DNA of 64,000 nt from contig VTPC01000948.1 in the NCBI GenBank assembly GCA_011009095.1, positions 25,545 through 89,544 on the forward strand, read 5' to 3'. The notes below the pieces were generated by a model. It saw only the letters and a list, made by a program, of their open reading frames with translations, did no database searches and was not told the DNA's origin. The stretch is from Ignelater luminosus (lineage: Eukaryota > Arthropoda > Insecta > Coleoptera > Elateridae). The position numbers and the translations under genes were made by a program. Below, piece by piece: positions 34,652 through 47,045 of this stretch; the first letter of the stretch is position 1; every line of letters begins with the position of its first letter.

Positions 34652-36084
34652 GTAAAGCGAGGTAAAGGTAGCGGATGTTATAAAATATTAAAACGATTCT
34701 GAAAAAAGTTCGGTGGCTTCTTTTGTTAATGTTCAGCTTACAGTTTTGTCTCTTTCGCCTTTCCCTGGCTATGACATTGACATAGCGAATCATCCGACGT
34801 TGCAGGAAGAAAAATTATCAAGGGGTGTCTCTGCTACAGCTTCGCTTTTGTGATAGAAAAAGCACCTAATAGATTTGTTGTTGTTAATGCTCCTGTTTTC
34901 TTTTCGCTTTGTTCCCCAAGCTTGTCTTTGTAACTTTCAAAGGATTTATATAGAAAAGCAGATTTCTCGTTCTGATATGAAAAATGTGAGAAGAAAAATT
35001 TTTTCCATTTTCGTAGACTTCGATAGAAATATTTTTTCTTGAGAAAGAAATTTTCCGAGCTGTGTTAATGTTAGCTAATTTGATTCAAGTAATTACTAAA
35101 ATTTGTTAGGTGTTGTTTTGCGTGCAAAGGTGAATTTTATGCGTTTAAAACTTAAATATAGAATTATCGGACAAGATAATCTAACTGCTATTTTAAAAAA
35201 TCTCCTATTGATTTTCAGCATGACATGAAAAGTACATTTGGCAAGTAGCTCGACACTCGGCTAACTTGAAAAATAAATTCTGAAAAAATTCTTTTAGAGA
35301 ACATCTGACTTATAAATTTTAAGAAAGTCTCGAAAGTAGATATTTTAAGGTCTGATGTGGCGCACCGTGCTGTAACCTGATAAGCAAACAGTGATAAGCA
35401 ACTCGGTTTAAGTCCCACTAATGGTTTTCTCTCGCCGGACTGCATACTTGAAATTACAAAAGTTTTCAACCGTTAAGAACTTTTGATTAGAGGTTGAATA
35501 TTGTACGTGTATGTATTCCGGTAGTTTCAGAGAGCTTTGATTTCTATTACAATTTGGTTTTTATTGAAAAATAAATTTGTTCACTGGCAGTTAATTTAAT
35601 AAAAACGAGTAAGTGATTGGTTGTTGTCTTCTTTTGGGTAATTTCGTTGGGGAATCTTATATTTTACCTCTCAAACCATTGATTTTGGTAATTTCGTTTG
35701 GAATTTCAGTGATGTCGCTGTGGAAATACCCTCAGGCTTTCGAAGGTGCGAGTATAGTTAGTATTTTCGCACTTCCCGGGGCTAAAATATTTCAGAAAAT
35801 ATGGCTAAAACGAAATACTAGGGAAGTTATTTGTATTATTAAGTTAAACTGCATTCCACGAAACGTTTATCTCGGTTAACAATGATAATTGAGAGAAAAT
35901 CTTGCAAAATATAGTAAATTCCACTGACGTGTAATATCGCAGATTGTTCGCTATTAAACATTCATGCAGAAAAGAAATGAATGCTTCCATCTGGTTGCAC
36001 GCAATAAATAACGTACAATTTACATTTCTGAGACATAAAATATTTATCTAGTTCTCGCGTGGCATTCCTTAAGTGACAAAGGCT
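34652..36084. other. Spacer or intron with one SINE-like fragment
   Basis: No gene recognised. The plus frame at 35613-35879 is hydrophobic and AT-driven without a motif. The tRNA-like fragment at 35356-35425 is listed separately. Confidence 0.35.
35356..35425 (+). repeat. tRNA-like (SINE head) fragment
   Basis: TGTGGCGCACCG (35357-35368) resembles a pol III A box and GGTTTAAGTCCC (35405-35416) a B box, with spacing close to that of a tRNA. The stems do not close into a convincing cloverleaf, so this is a possible old tRNA-derived SINE head rather than a functional tRNA. Confidence 0.25.
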
Positions 36085-36139
36085 ATGCAGATTTTGCAGT
36101 TCTACTATTTCCTACTACTTCTGTGTGTATATTTTACAG
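36085..36139 (+). CDS. Possible signal-peptide exon, or polypyrimidine tract of a ratchet site
   Basis: From ATG 36085 the frame reads MQILQFYYFLLLLCVYFT and meets ACAG|GTGAGG at 36139/36140. An 18-residue hydrophobic leader ending in a phase-1 donor is typical of secreted or immunoglobulin-superfamily first exons. The same bases form a 40-nt pyrimidine-rich tract ending TTTTACAG, that is, an acceptor directly abutting a donor, so the leader could be a by-product of that tract. There is no basic n-region. The phase would fit the candidate exon at 46979, giving a secreted peptide. Both readings are inference. Confidence 0.25.
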
Positions 36140-36146
36140 GTGAGGA
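36120..36146 (+). promoter_or_regulatory. Acceptor abutting donor: candidate recursive splice site 1
   Basis: CTGTGTGTATATTTTACAG is immediately followed by GTGAGG. An acceptor whose first downstream bases re-create a donor is the signature of zero-length-exon (ratchet) sites in long insect introns. It is on the same strand as the stronger site at 49118. Confidence 0.35.
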
Positions 36147-39100
36147 TGCAATGTCAACACGAGAACGATAATTTGCTGGTGTTTAGTTTGAGTAATTGGA
36201 CGTTCCACTCAAATTGTTAGGTATAATATCTTATGGCTACAAAAGCAGACAACATGTGATAACCGTTCGTGCTTTTTCCTGCACAATAAAAAAAACTTGT
36301 TATTATAGCTCTTGCACTCTACATATCTGGATAGGTGTATTTTTCTGAAAGCATTTTAACTGTTGGGTTCTCACTGTAATAACATTTGCAAAGATTACAT
36401 TTTGTGCTAGGGGCGTAAAAACCAGATAGATTACATATTCACCGAAAAAAAAATATTCAAATCACAAAAGTAATTTATTTAGCTGTGTCTCGCTTCATAT
36501 AGAATTTTAAAATAGTTTTTCCATCTAATCTATCCAATCCATCTAATAGGGGCATTTTCGGAAGAAAAAAACAGTTTAAAGCATCATACCCCTTTACAGA
36601 AAATATCTGTAATAACAGTGCAGACTTTGATCATGTTTTGCAGAACATATTCAATTTCAACCATGATTTTAATCTCAATAGATACTTAAACAAAATACCG
36701 GCGACATTTGAAAGTATCAATCTAGGGAATGGAACATCCTTTAGATTCATTTTTGGAGTGCAAAATTCAGCATTGATCTAAGCCAGGTGTGGGCATCTCA
36801 AACACAAATTTAGCCAAAGAATTTACTTTTATCGTTACTCGAGTCAGTTGCCCCGGGGCCTATATTTGCTCATCTCAGTTTGTTAGGGAACGTATTAACT
36901 CTTTTATTACTTTTTTCTACAGACTACATTTGTCACCCGTCGAAATTTATTAGAAGCAGCAAACTTTACTTGACACTTGTGCATAACATCTTAGCTTTCT
37001 CATTTTTCATACCATCATCTTTTCTGTCTCTATGAAATGCCTTTAAATATGCTTAGCGGCAAGACATTTCAGTTGAACAGGGTTACCTACCTCAAACTAA
37101 TTTTTCGATGAGAAGAGCTAATAATGAAAGTTGATAGTATTTTGATACCATATCAGTATCTTCTTCTACTATATGATACAATCATGATTTTGCTGACAAT
37201 TATCACACCGGCCAAAAGTAGGTCATCATTTTGCCGATGAAAACAACGTTATGTTGATCAAAATCTCACTTTGCGTCTACTTGCTTTAATCAGAAAACGC
37301 CACAAACAAAAGCATTATTCCAGGAAGCAGATTTTATTTAACGATCTTCAGAGCTTAGTTTTGGTGAATGTGGCTGTATGAAATCTTAGGATTGTTTTGG
37401 TGGCATGGTATGGCAAGTCTGCTTACCACGAAAATAGTGAAATTTCCAGTCTCAAGTCCATCATAATATTCTATGCTCTGCAACTATGTAGATTAAAAGA
37501 GATCTTCAAACAATAATGGCTGAAGGTTTTCAAGAATAAATATTCGTCACTGCTGACATGCATGATAACGTGGTATTCTGAGACTTAACTGAACTAACAG
37601 TTAATAGGTTCAAAATTATTTTCTCAAACTTTTCAATGAATGTTGTTAGAATCAACAAAGAAAAATCTGTAACAAAATCTACTGCATTATCTACCGGACC
37701 TGCTTGATATAGCAAGGAATTTATTATTCCATATTGTGAGGTTCATTTTTTTCTTAGTTTCCTTTGGTACCTTTTTAGTGCTTACAAGCCAATAAAAATT
37801 ACTTACCTAACACCTCGGAAATTACTGTGTTATTATGTATGGGCTTCTTAGAGTTACTGTTCAATTTAAATTCCAGATTAAGTAATCACAATGCCACTCA
37901 GAATTGTTCGACAAGATTTAACTTAATAACTGTGTTTATTTTCTCTCCTAGTTTTCTACCAAAGGCTGCTTGTAAACTAGTTCGGGACATTTCACTATTT
38001 ACATTCATTTTAATGTACGATTAAATCACAATGTAAACGAGTACTAAATACTAAATAAGGGTGGAAATGAAATTTTATTGAATTTATGAAAATGCTTTCT
38101 TAATTGGTTGAAGAAATTAAAAGATAATCCGTGTTATTGAATGTTTGTAAAGAACTTTATCGGGCCGCTGTTACGCCACTGTTCTGGTATTTCCTTATTT
38201 CTTAGATGGAATAAAAACTTAGGATCAATTATTAATTCTAAAGGTTTTCCTGAATAAATTCAAATTAGAATTTATTACTTTATTATTCAAGCCAGCACAG
38301 GGCATAATAAAAATAAAAACAATCTAATATAATGATGAACATCCAGATAGTTAACCCGTTATTAAATTCCAATTAACTTAATATCCTAATATCACACGCC
38401 ACATTATTATTTTCAAATTGTGGACATCGTTAGCGCCTAACAAACGTAACTGTCATTTTTTGCTCTATTCTATTCATTAGTGTACCAACTAAAAACATCG
38501 TTATTTCCTTCGAGTGGAATACGCCCTGTGCAGTAACAACAGAACGAAAAAAGAAGGTGCGTTTCCAACCAGGAGAATCGGTGTATTTTCAATGCGAACC
38601 AACAATTCGTTTTGGCATCGTAAACAACCCCGTGTATGTGCACAAAAGGCTCAAATTCCGATCGGTGAGAAGTGTCATGTGATATCGAAGGTATCACATC
38701 TCGGCCAACCTGAATAAACAAGACCTTCGACCAGCTACAACACCGTCGAAGGATCTTGAACACGTACTGCATCCGTATCAGCCTCAATAATCTCTATTTA
38801 CTGACGCCTAAAATAACACGAGATGTTGATTCACCGCCGTGACAAAGTGGAGAAAGTGACGAGGTTTAAGACGCAGAGGATATCGTTATTATCATTTTCT
38901 TCTTTGTTCTCTGAAAATAACTCTAAGAATAATATCTTCAGGTATTTCTACCCGCTTTTCAAGCTTCGCAGGAATGCCGGCAAGTAAACAAAAACAATTT
39001 TAAAACGCTTCACTGAAATTTCCAAAGACAATTACAATGAGACGACTTGAGCAGTTTGCAAAATGTCAAGTCAATTCATATTTTCTGTATTGCTTGCCTT

Positions 39101-40410
39101 AATCGATTGTAATTATAATATTTCAAAGAAGTAACAAACAAGTCGAGTAAAAGGGAAGATTTCATGCGTTTCCAAATTAATAAGAAATTGGAGTTTCATG
39201 AAATCGAAACTACAATAATTATTCGCGTCTCGCAGCGTTTAAAACAACACGCAATTTATTCCACCAACTTAATAATTTTTTAAATTAAAAAATGTACGCC
39301 TCCATTGTTTAATAATTGCTATACAATTTCCTACAAAAATTGGATAAATCAGTTTGGCCTCCAGCATATTTTTTACGGAATACTAAGATTCAAAATGGTT
39401 GTCAAGTGGAAGAGTTTAATGGTTATAATTTGTTCCGCATCCGTAAACAATTTTATAAACAAACGGTTTAAAGCATTAATATTCATAAAAGAGAACTCCG
39501 CCTTCTATGCAGGGGGGCCAACAGGATCTACGCCACTGTCCCCACTTTAGCTGCAGGGTTTCACGCCAAGAAGGCCTCATCGGTGGGAACGTCTTTTATG
39601 TACAACGGTCATTTCCTTACATGTTATCCTACTCTAATCGTGCATAATTACACCTATCCCATCCTCATCTAATAAACATCGTTTTCCCCTTACGTCTTCT
39701 TATACCACGTGCTCGTGTAATTTCCGCTCGACTTTTCTTGTCTGATCGCGTAATATTTTTAAATGGAGAACTAGACCACCTCCTATGAAAAATTAAAACT
39801 CGAGAATTTTACATAATCAACTGTTAATAGATTATTTATATATTTTTTATGTAAATAAATTTCAAAGATGTGTTAGAGATAAGCTCGGCTTTGCTTTAAT
39901 TTTACGAGTTACAACTTTCTGTTTGTACAACAAAGAAATCTTTTTAACTGGTTACACTGTTCAGCGTATAATGATTTGAATGATGCGATCAATAAACAAT
40001 AAAGAAAGAATTATTAATCTTCATTAGGCTATCTTTTAAATTAAATTTTAATGACAGTTCGGATTTATATGCACGTAATGAAGTATGGATATTAGCATAA
40101 ACATGATAAATATGCTTTGTATAGGATAGTGTAAAATAAAGAAAGAAGTAATTGACAGATTAATTGTTATTTCTATGTATTGACATTACGTTGTTATTAT
40201 CACTTTTTTTTGGAACGATGGAATCTTTTTCTAATCACGCAAGCCAAAACCAACCTATTGTATGAAATGGAGAAAAATAATATAATAATGAAAAAATATA
40301 AAACAAAAAAACGAAAATCTTGTTCTTGAATGTTTTGGCAGATGATATGTGTTTTCTTTCCTTGATGTGGGGTAGCTGCTGTGAGCATTATTTAGTTTAA
40401 TAGTAAATCT
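36147..40410. other. AT-rich spacer or intron, no recognised gene
   Basis: GC-richer islands at 38480-38790 and 39540-39740 have overlapping short frames on both strands. Two transposon-end-like 10-mers (TACGCCACTG at 38172 and 39529) are discussed under findings. The stretch 36900-37730 looks like worn repeat, but no domain could be read. Confidence 0.4.
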
Positions 40411-40790
40411 TATATGTTGGGGCAAGTCTGCAATAAAAATAATAGAAAACTGTTTAATCGCAATCTCTTGGTAAGCAATTTGTCAGAATTCCGACCATTG
40501 GTACGTTGGTCAGAGAGTGCTAATACAAGTAGAGTTAACTCTGGCACCATTTTGTCTTGTAATATCACGTACTAGTAGCTCTTCTCCCAATAAGAATAAT
40601 ACAAGAATCTGTACAATATATTTTGGCCGATCCATTCAGCTAGATTAACTAGATCCGATAGGTCTGCTGAGCAAAATGGGTAATTCGACAGTTTAATATC
40701 ATGTTAATAGCCGTTCTTGCGTGTGGGAGCAAATCTGCGATTAAATAATACAAGAATCTGTTTAATGCACTGTTTCTACCGGTTCGCCTG
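40411..40790 (+). repeat. Degenerate repeat, spacing about 150 bp, three copies
   Basis: The core AATAATACAAGAATCTGTTTAAT is seen at 40438 (with changes), 40595 and 40744, spaced 157 and 149 bp. Copies 1 and 3 also share an upstream GCAAGTCTGCAAT / GCAAATCTGCGAT block. The copies are too diverged to define the monomer ends. Confidence 0.35.
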
Positions 40791-43700
40791 CTCATCGAGT
40801 CAACTTGCTAAGGAACTTAGGCTTTGTTACATTTTGGTGTTCAGTTATGTCATTAAGAAAAACCACAAAATCACTTAAGCACTTTGAATACAAAGGCACC
40901 AAGCTAACAGCGGTGCTTAAAGTAAAAACACAAACTGACTTTGACCTGATCTAGAGCTATTGGTCAGTCTAGACTTAACAGTTTCTTCAGTTATATGAGC
41001 ACATGGTGAATATAACGTGGACAAATGGGAGTTTAGGTAAGTGAAGCCAAATTATTGGACTGTGTAGTTGAATCGAGAAGAAACAAAAAGAAACAAGAAA
41101 CAAGTTTCTTATTTATCATACATGGCAAATCTTTTGGTAAAAGGCTCTTGAAACGTCGGGGTCGTCCTGTGGACGGGATGCCTCATGGTGTGTGATTACG
41201 TTCACTGATTCAATTTATATGAAAATCTGTATTTTTGTCTACTATTACCTGAAAATACAATAGAACAAGCTTATCAAGATTATTAGATGGATGTCTTGCA
41301 AGCTTCAGTAATTTTATCCGGTTGCTGTAGATATTAATAAGGATTTGCAATTTATGGGTGGAACTTACATCAACAACAGCTTGTGGATTGCTAGAAACTA
41401 CCCAAATGAAATAAGGTAAACAAAATATATTTCATTATAATTGCAAATCATCAACAGATGGACAAAAAGAAAAGTTAGCAAAAACTAGAAGTTTGTCTAA
41501 AGATATTAGAAAAAGCTTTGAGAAACTAGAAAACTTAATTTTTTAAATTTAATCATGCTTTGATTATAATGCGCCGGCTTACCTATTCTTGTCGAACGGA
41601 CTCATTTTACAAGGAATATTATAAAACGGACCTTGAAATCGACAAAGTGAAAAGAAAAAATCAATTCAAAAGCTTTTTTAAGTTTAATTGTTTTGCATCT
41701 TCTTGACTTTCTTTGTGTTTCTAATGAGTTTTTTTGCGCAACTTAATATTTTACGCGTATTTTCCTTCAGAATCTTGCTTTCATATTTTCCTACTTTATA
41801 AAAGATTTGAGAGGAATAAATAGTGTTAAGATAGAGATAGTAATAGAATTGAAAAGGTGAAAATCTGTAAATTCAGATCTTCTCTAATATTTAACGACTG
41901 TCTTGGAACATGTAATTACATTTCTCTAATGCAGTACAATAAGAATTTCACTTCAATTTTGTTTTGTCGGGTAAAGTCCCATTTTCTAAATGGAAACCTT
42001 AAAAACTTTCAATAAGAGAAAAATCTAAGAGCTCTGTAAACTTACTGTTACTTAACTGAAAAAGGTAAAGCTCAGCGCTATTTTAAGTGTACTTTTTTTG
42101 TCAATTATAACGAAAAGGTACAAAACAGGAAGAGTTTTTCAAGTGCGCTAAAAAGCACTTACTTTAATTAAACTTGAACGAACAACCTTTGACTGTAACT
42201 GAACAATTCTGCATTAGTACATCCAAAAAGATGGAAAGATGGGATCGGACAAGAGAGATCTTTCCGGTGCTAAACAAACAATTTCGGATATACACTTTTA
42301 CTTTAAATTTACAAAAGGGAACTGTCAGATAGTCAACGCAGCACAGAGGAGCGTACAAAAATTCCCAAAAGTTTTGTGTACGCCCGCGGCAGATAGGTCT
42401 GTCAGGATTTTAATATTTCACCCTAAACGGGATGATCGATGGCGACTTTTTATTCATATTCTGAACCGGACCATGTTTCATGTACAGGTAGAGAGAGCTT
42501 TTCTCGAATGAAACTCTCCGCACGATCGGGTCTTTTATACACAACGTACATTTGTGCTACGAATTTTTACTAGAACTTACGTGAGCACCACGAAAGCGAA
42601 ACAAAATTTAAATGATTGAGGACCTGTTCGAATACGTAACACGATCCACCACAAGTTATACGAATTCTGTATGGACAGTTTTTATATTGGATAATATGAA
42701 TAAATTATGATAGAGTAGTACATGGGGCGTTTTAATTCAATATTAGCTTTCACACTTAGTTGTTATCCATACCGGACGCGTGGGTTGTCGGAATTTAAAT
42801 TGACACCCGGCTCTAATTGAAATTGTAGCTTCTAGCTTTGATTCTGATAGTTATGAACATGACACATATTGTACAGTTTGTTGGGTGTGTTCAGGTATTA
42901 AAATGGATAATCGATTCGTCATTGTAATACGATTACATTGCTAACTACAACGCTGTCGGTAGTGAATTGATAATGTTGATCAAAAACTGTGATAGCTTTC
43001 TAATTATAGTTTGAAATTTAAATCAGTCTATTTTTGTCGTTATTCAGACATGTAGGAAATAATTAAAACTATCTGTAGTTTTGTAATGCTTACCTTCGCG
43101 ATTACAACGACATTGTGAAACATTCTAAGATTTATAACTAGGTATGTACTATATATGTCTACAAAAGATAATAAAACTGCAATGCAGATGTAGAAACAAA
43201 TTAATATAAAATAAAATATCTAATCTATTCATAGGTTATATTGATCAAAAATACGTTTAAGAAAGAAATTAATTAAAACTGAACCGCCATATTTGCGAGG
43301 ACTTTATTTAAATTGCACTCAAGCTTAATATTCCAAGTAATTTTTTTCCTTATTCAAATGCGACGAGAAGGAGTTTTTTTTGCATCTTTTGAAATGTTAT
43401 TTTTCTAAAGAACGTTTTCCATATTAAAATCTAACTGAATGAAACAAAAAAATAATTAAGAGTGACATCTACACAAGATTTATTTTAAAGGTTGTGAAAC
43501 ATTTGGATTTTCAAATGAAAACTTTACATAGCACAGAGAAATGCAAAATCTCACTCGATATCCTGAAACGCTTTTATTTTCTCCCTCTTCAGTGAATGAC
43601 TCCGAATCAAAATAATATTTTTTATATTTGACTTGAGTTTGAATATTTCGAGATATAATAAGTGATGGAATGTTTATCTAAATCATTTTCCATCGGAACA

Positions 43701-46700
43701 CACTTTAAGTAGCAGGGACATTTACAAATCTTGCGTTGTAGCAAGAAACACTGTTAAACAACCTACATCTTTAACGTGTTCGACAGTAATTAATCTTTTT
43801 ACGGCGTCAGCGGCTACGATCGCGCAAAAAAAAAGAACACAAAGAGCGAACCACACGTATAATTTTTTTTCCTTCGCGCGTCGTCTCTTCTCGTTACATC
43901 TACAATTCATTTTAGTATTAGAAGCGGTAAGAATCGATTCTTTCTGTAATCAAGTTTGGTTTCTGCAGTTTTTACGTGACAGCTGGGCACAACGAGGATC
44001 TCCCGCCGTTAAGTTTGCGTGGCGCTTACCGAATTTGCCAGAAATAAAACTTCGCGAGGGTAAGAAAAAAAGAAATCGAAGTAGGGGTGTGCGAGAACGC
44101 ATACGTACCCACCGCAACCGGATTACTACTAAAAGTGTTATTAATTTGTATGTCACAATTAATGGCTCTTTCGTGCTTTTCTCTACTCAATCTCTAAAAA
44201 ATATGTTAAGTGCCCAATGTCGATGTCAATTATACCGCCTATAAAACACCCTAAATGAAAACTAATTGCGAGAGTAAAAGGAAAGCGAGTAAGTTCGTGT
44301 CGGTAACGATCAACAACAACACTAGTACAATATGCAAGTTGCACAGTATTTTTAGAGAGAAAGTTTCGTTAGTTGCTGAATGGCGTGTTCAGGTGTCATT
44401 TCGTTATCCAGAATTCTGATCCCCCCCAGGGGAAGCCTTTACCTAGCAAAGCACTCCGCAAGGACCTCTGTTACATTAGGGTCCACGTTCTAATGATTAT
44501 TAATAATGAAATTTATCTCGAACTTTTTTGTTATCTTTGTGTTTTTTTTACAATTTTCATGATTACGTCTCGGACAAATTTATCGTTATTTCCTTTGCAG
44601 TTTATTTTAATAATTATCAGAGCGAAGGAGGAAAAACTTCTATCTTAATAATAGCTTATTTATATAACTCCAAACAAGGAAACTTTTACTTTTAACAAAA
44701 CATTCAAACAAAAAATTCTTTTAAAACATAATAAAAACTTTCTAGCTGAGAAAAAAGTAAAGTTCGATTTGTTCAAATAACATCACAAAAAAAGCCCAAG
44801 CCTTAGAAAACAAAGATAATCCATTGGAAATAAAAGCTATAAAAATAAATGCTTTAAAAGCTTTTGTGGATGTTTTTTATTAATTTCTTTTGGGAAAAAT
44901 TATTTTTTAAAGTCTTTTTGATATAAAGAGGACAACTGTAGAAAAGTGAAACAGAATCAATTATTTCTGAACAAAAAAGGTTTTCGGGTTTCGAGGGGTT
45001 GTGTGGAATTTTAGGGACCAAACTGTTTTTGCTTTTGCTGATTTTAACTATGATAGGCTATTGGTTAACGAACGAATTAAATTATGAAGTATTTAGCTAC
45101 TGCTGAAGTTGCTCAGAATGTTTTCGTCATAAATATGTAGTCGTACCGGAAAAGATTATTTGACAAAATAGTCATATAAATGTAGATAACTGAAAGGAAG
45201 AATTTGCACTGAAGAAGAAAAATATGCTACGGGTTATTTTACTTCATTCTGAGTTGAATATGTATCCATTAAACAAAAATGGATATTTCTATTTAGTTAT
45301 AGAAAAGATTTAAAGTATTTTGGAAAATCTCACTATGCAGTGGAAGTGTTGAGCAGTGTTGGACAAAATGTAATTTAACTGTTGAATGTTCTTCCATTCT
45401 ACTAAATATATTGCGGTAATTAAACACAAACACTAAACTTGTAAATTAAATTTTAACAGATTTCTGAAGAAGTTGGAATAAACTAAATTGTTCTAACTGG
45501 TTCAAATCATCTAACACGCTGTAACTAAGTATAATAAAAAAATAATTAAAATATGCTTATGAATGCTAATGCATATCCCTTAAAGCTTGTAAAATAATGA
45601 TCAAAAATCGTTTTAACTAAATCAAACTTCATAAACTAAAGGATTATTAATTAAATGCATTTTTGGAGTCAGGCTTTATAATAAAATAAGTGAATCATGA
45701 CGTCTTTTAATGAACTCTTAATTAAAACTTCAAAAGCGGTGTCAATTTACAATTCAGTTCCCTCTTTATATACTTTTCATAGATATTACAACTAGTCCCT
45801 TATCCAATTGAAGTAAACTTGGATTTTAACATAAAATCAAATTGACATAATTCCCAAAATTTAAATATTACTTGATTTTACCGAAAGTCCAAAAACCACA
45901 ACAATAAATGCTCTAAATTGTTTCGAATTGTACTCTGTTATATAGGGAAAATCTAAATTTACGTAGTCTGTCCTTTCTCCAATTCTATTGATCTATTGCA
46001 GATATTGAGATATTAATTTGTGTCTTTATTAAACAATACGGGCATCTAGTCTTATCAGCTGTTTTCAATTTTCCATCTGAATATCCACAAATCCATAACA
46101 GCAGGGTCACATTGAATACAATTCAACAGATATACTGCATCTGCCTTTGCAAAACTTTATGGTTCCATTGTTTGTCAAATCTTAAACTGGGGAGTTTCAT
46201 AAACGTAAATGAACAGAGCAATGCCACTGTTCCATACTTTATTTTCCATTCCAACGAACAAGATCTCTCTCACTTCAATTTACTTTTTTCCAGATACACA
46301 GATTAGGTACAAAAAGCAAGTGCGCTAGTTCAATAGCATCTTCTCATGTAGTACCTGATAAAGGAAATCACGCCTTGATTATCCTTGCCATAGGTACGAA
46401 ATTGTGCAAAAAAATCAATGAAAATCATTTCGAACAACAAATTAACAAGTTCACTTTAGAACAGAATTCTAACCAAGCAATTTAATTTTGACGTAGAAGC
46501 TACTTTGGAACTTAAGGCATTTTGAGGAGCACATGATCTCACGCAAATAACCTTGCAGGGTTTAATCCTCCATTCGAACTACCGATAGACATGTGTCGCT
46601 ACGAAATCTAAATTGCTTTCTTGTAATTAATATTATGTTTGTGTTCGTCTAACTTTCTTGAATTCGTGTTGCTGTCAGCTATTGTGCATATTTTTGCATT

Positions 46701-46978
46701 GCAACTTCTATAGCAACAGCAATGTTGTGGATAATTTTTAAAACTATTTTTGGGCATATCGAATTAACCATCATTCTTTGTGTGCAATTCGACTGCAGCC
46801 ATATTTCGATATTTGGAAAAAGCACCCTACTAGGTAGCTACGTTTGGGCATTATGTGTAATTTAATTGCCGAAGTGAGAAGGATTTCAAATCCCCCAAAT
46901 TCAGTTTCTTTGGACGTTAATTCTTAATAACACTTTCGGGTCTGGACTACGCTAAATTATCTTTCTTGTTCTGTGCAG
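40791..46978. other. Long AT-rich spacer or intron, no recognised gene
   Basis: GC-richer islands occur at 42230-42640, 43720-44110 and 44270-44480 and could be conserved regulatory DNA. Isolated acceptor-like tracts (for example at 44600 and 46293) are not followed by a convincing open segment with a donor. Confidence 0.4.
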
Positions 46979-47045
46979 TTCAGATTTGTACGCACGAACA
47001 ACCAAGAAAGAAATTGATCAAGCTAGACAACCTTAGACTCTTGAG
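46979..47045 (+). CDS. Candidate 67-nt exon, unidentified gene
   Basis: A very strong acceptor (ATCTTTCTTGTTCTGTGCAG) precedes 67 nt ending at CTTGAG|GTAAAA. Only one frame is open: it starts in phase 1 and reads QICTHEQPRKKLIKLDNL, then RLL, ending in phase 2. The basic segment PRKK could suit a processing or nuclear motif, but that is speculation. The starting phase fits the leader exon at 36085-36139. No following exon with phase 2 was found before 64000. A pseudo-exon is the main alternative. Confidence 0.3.

Noticed and set aside
41021..41045. TTTAG|GTAAGT as a third ratchet site
   Set aside because: The preceding 20 bases are purine-rich and lack a polypyrimidine tract.
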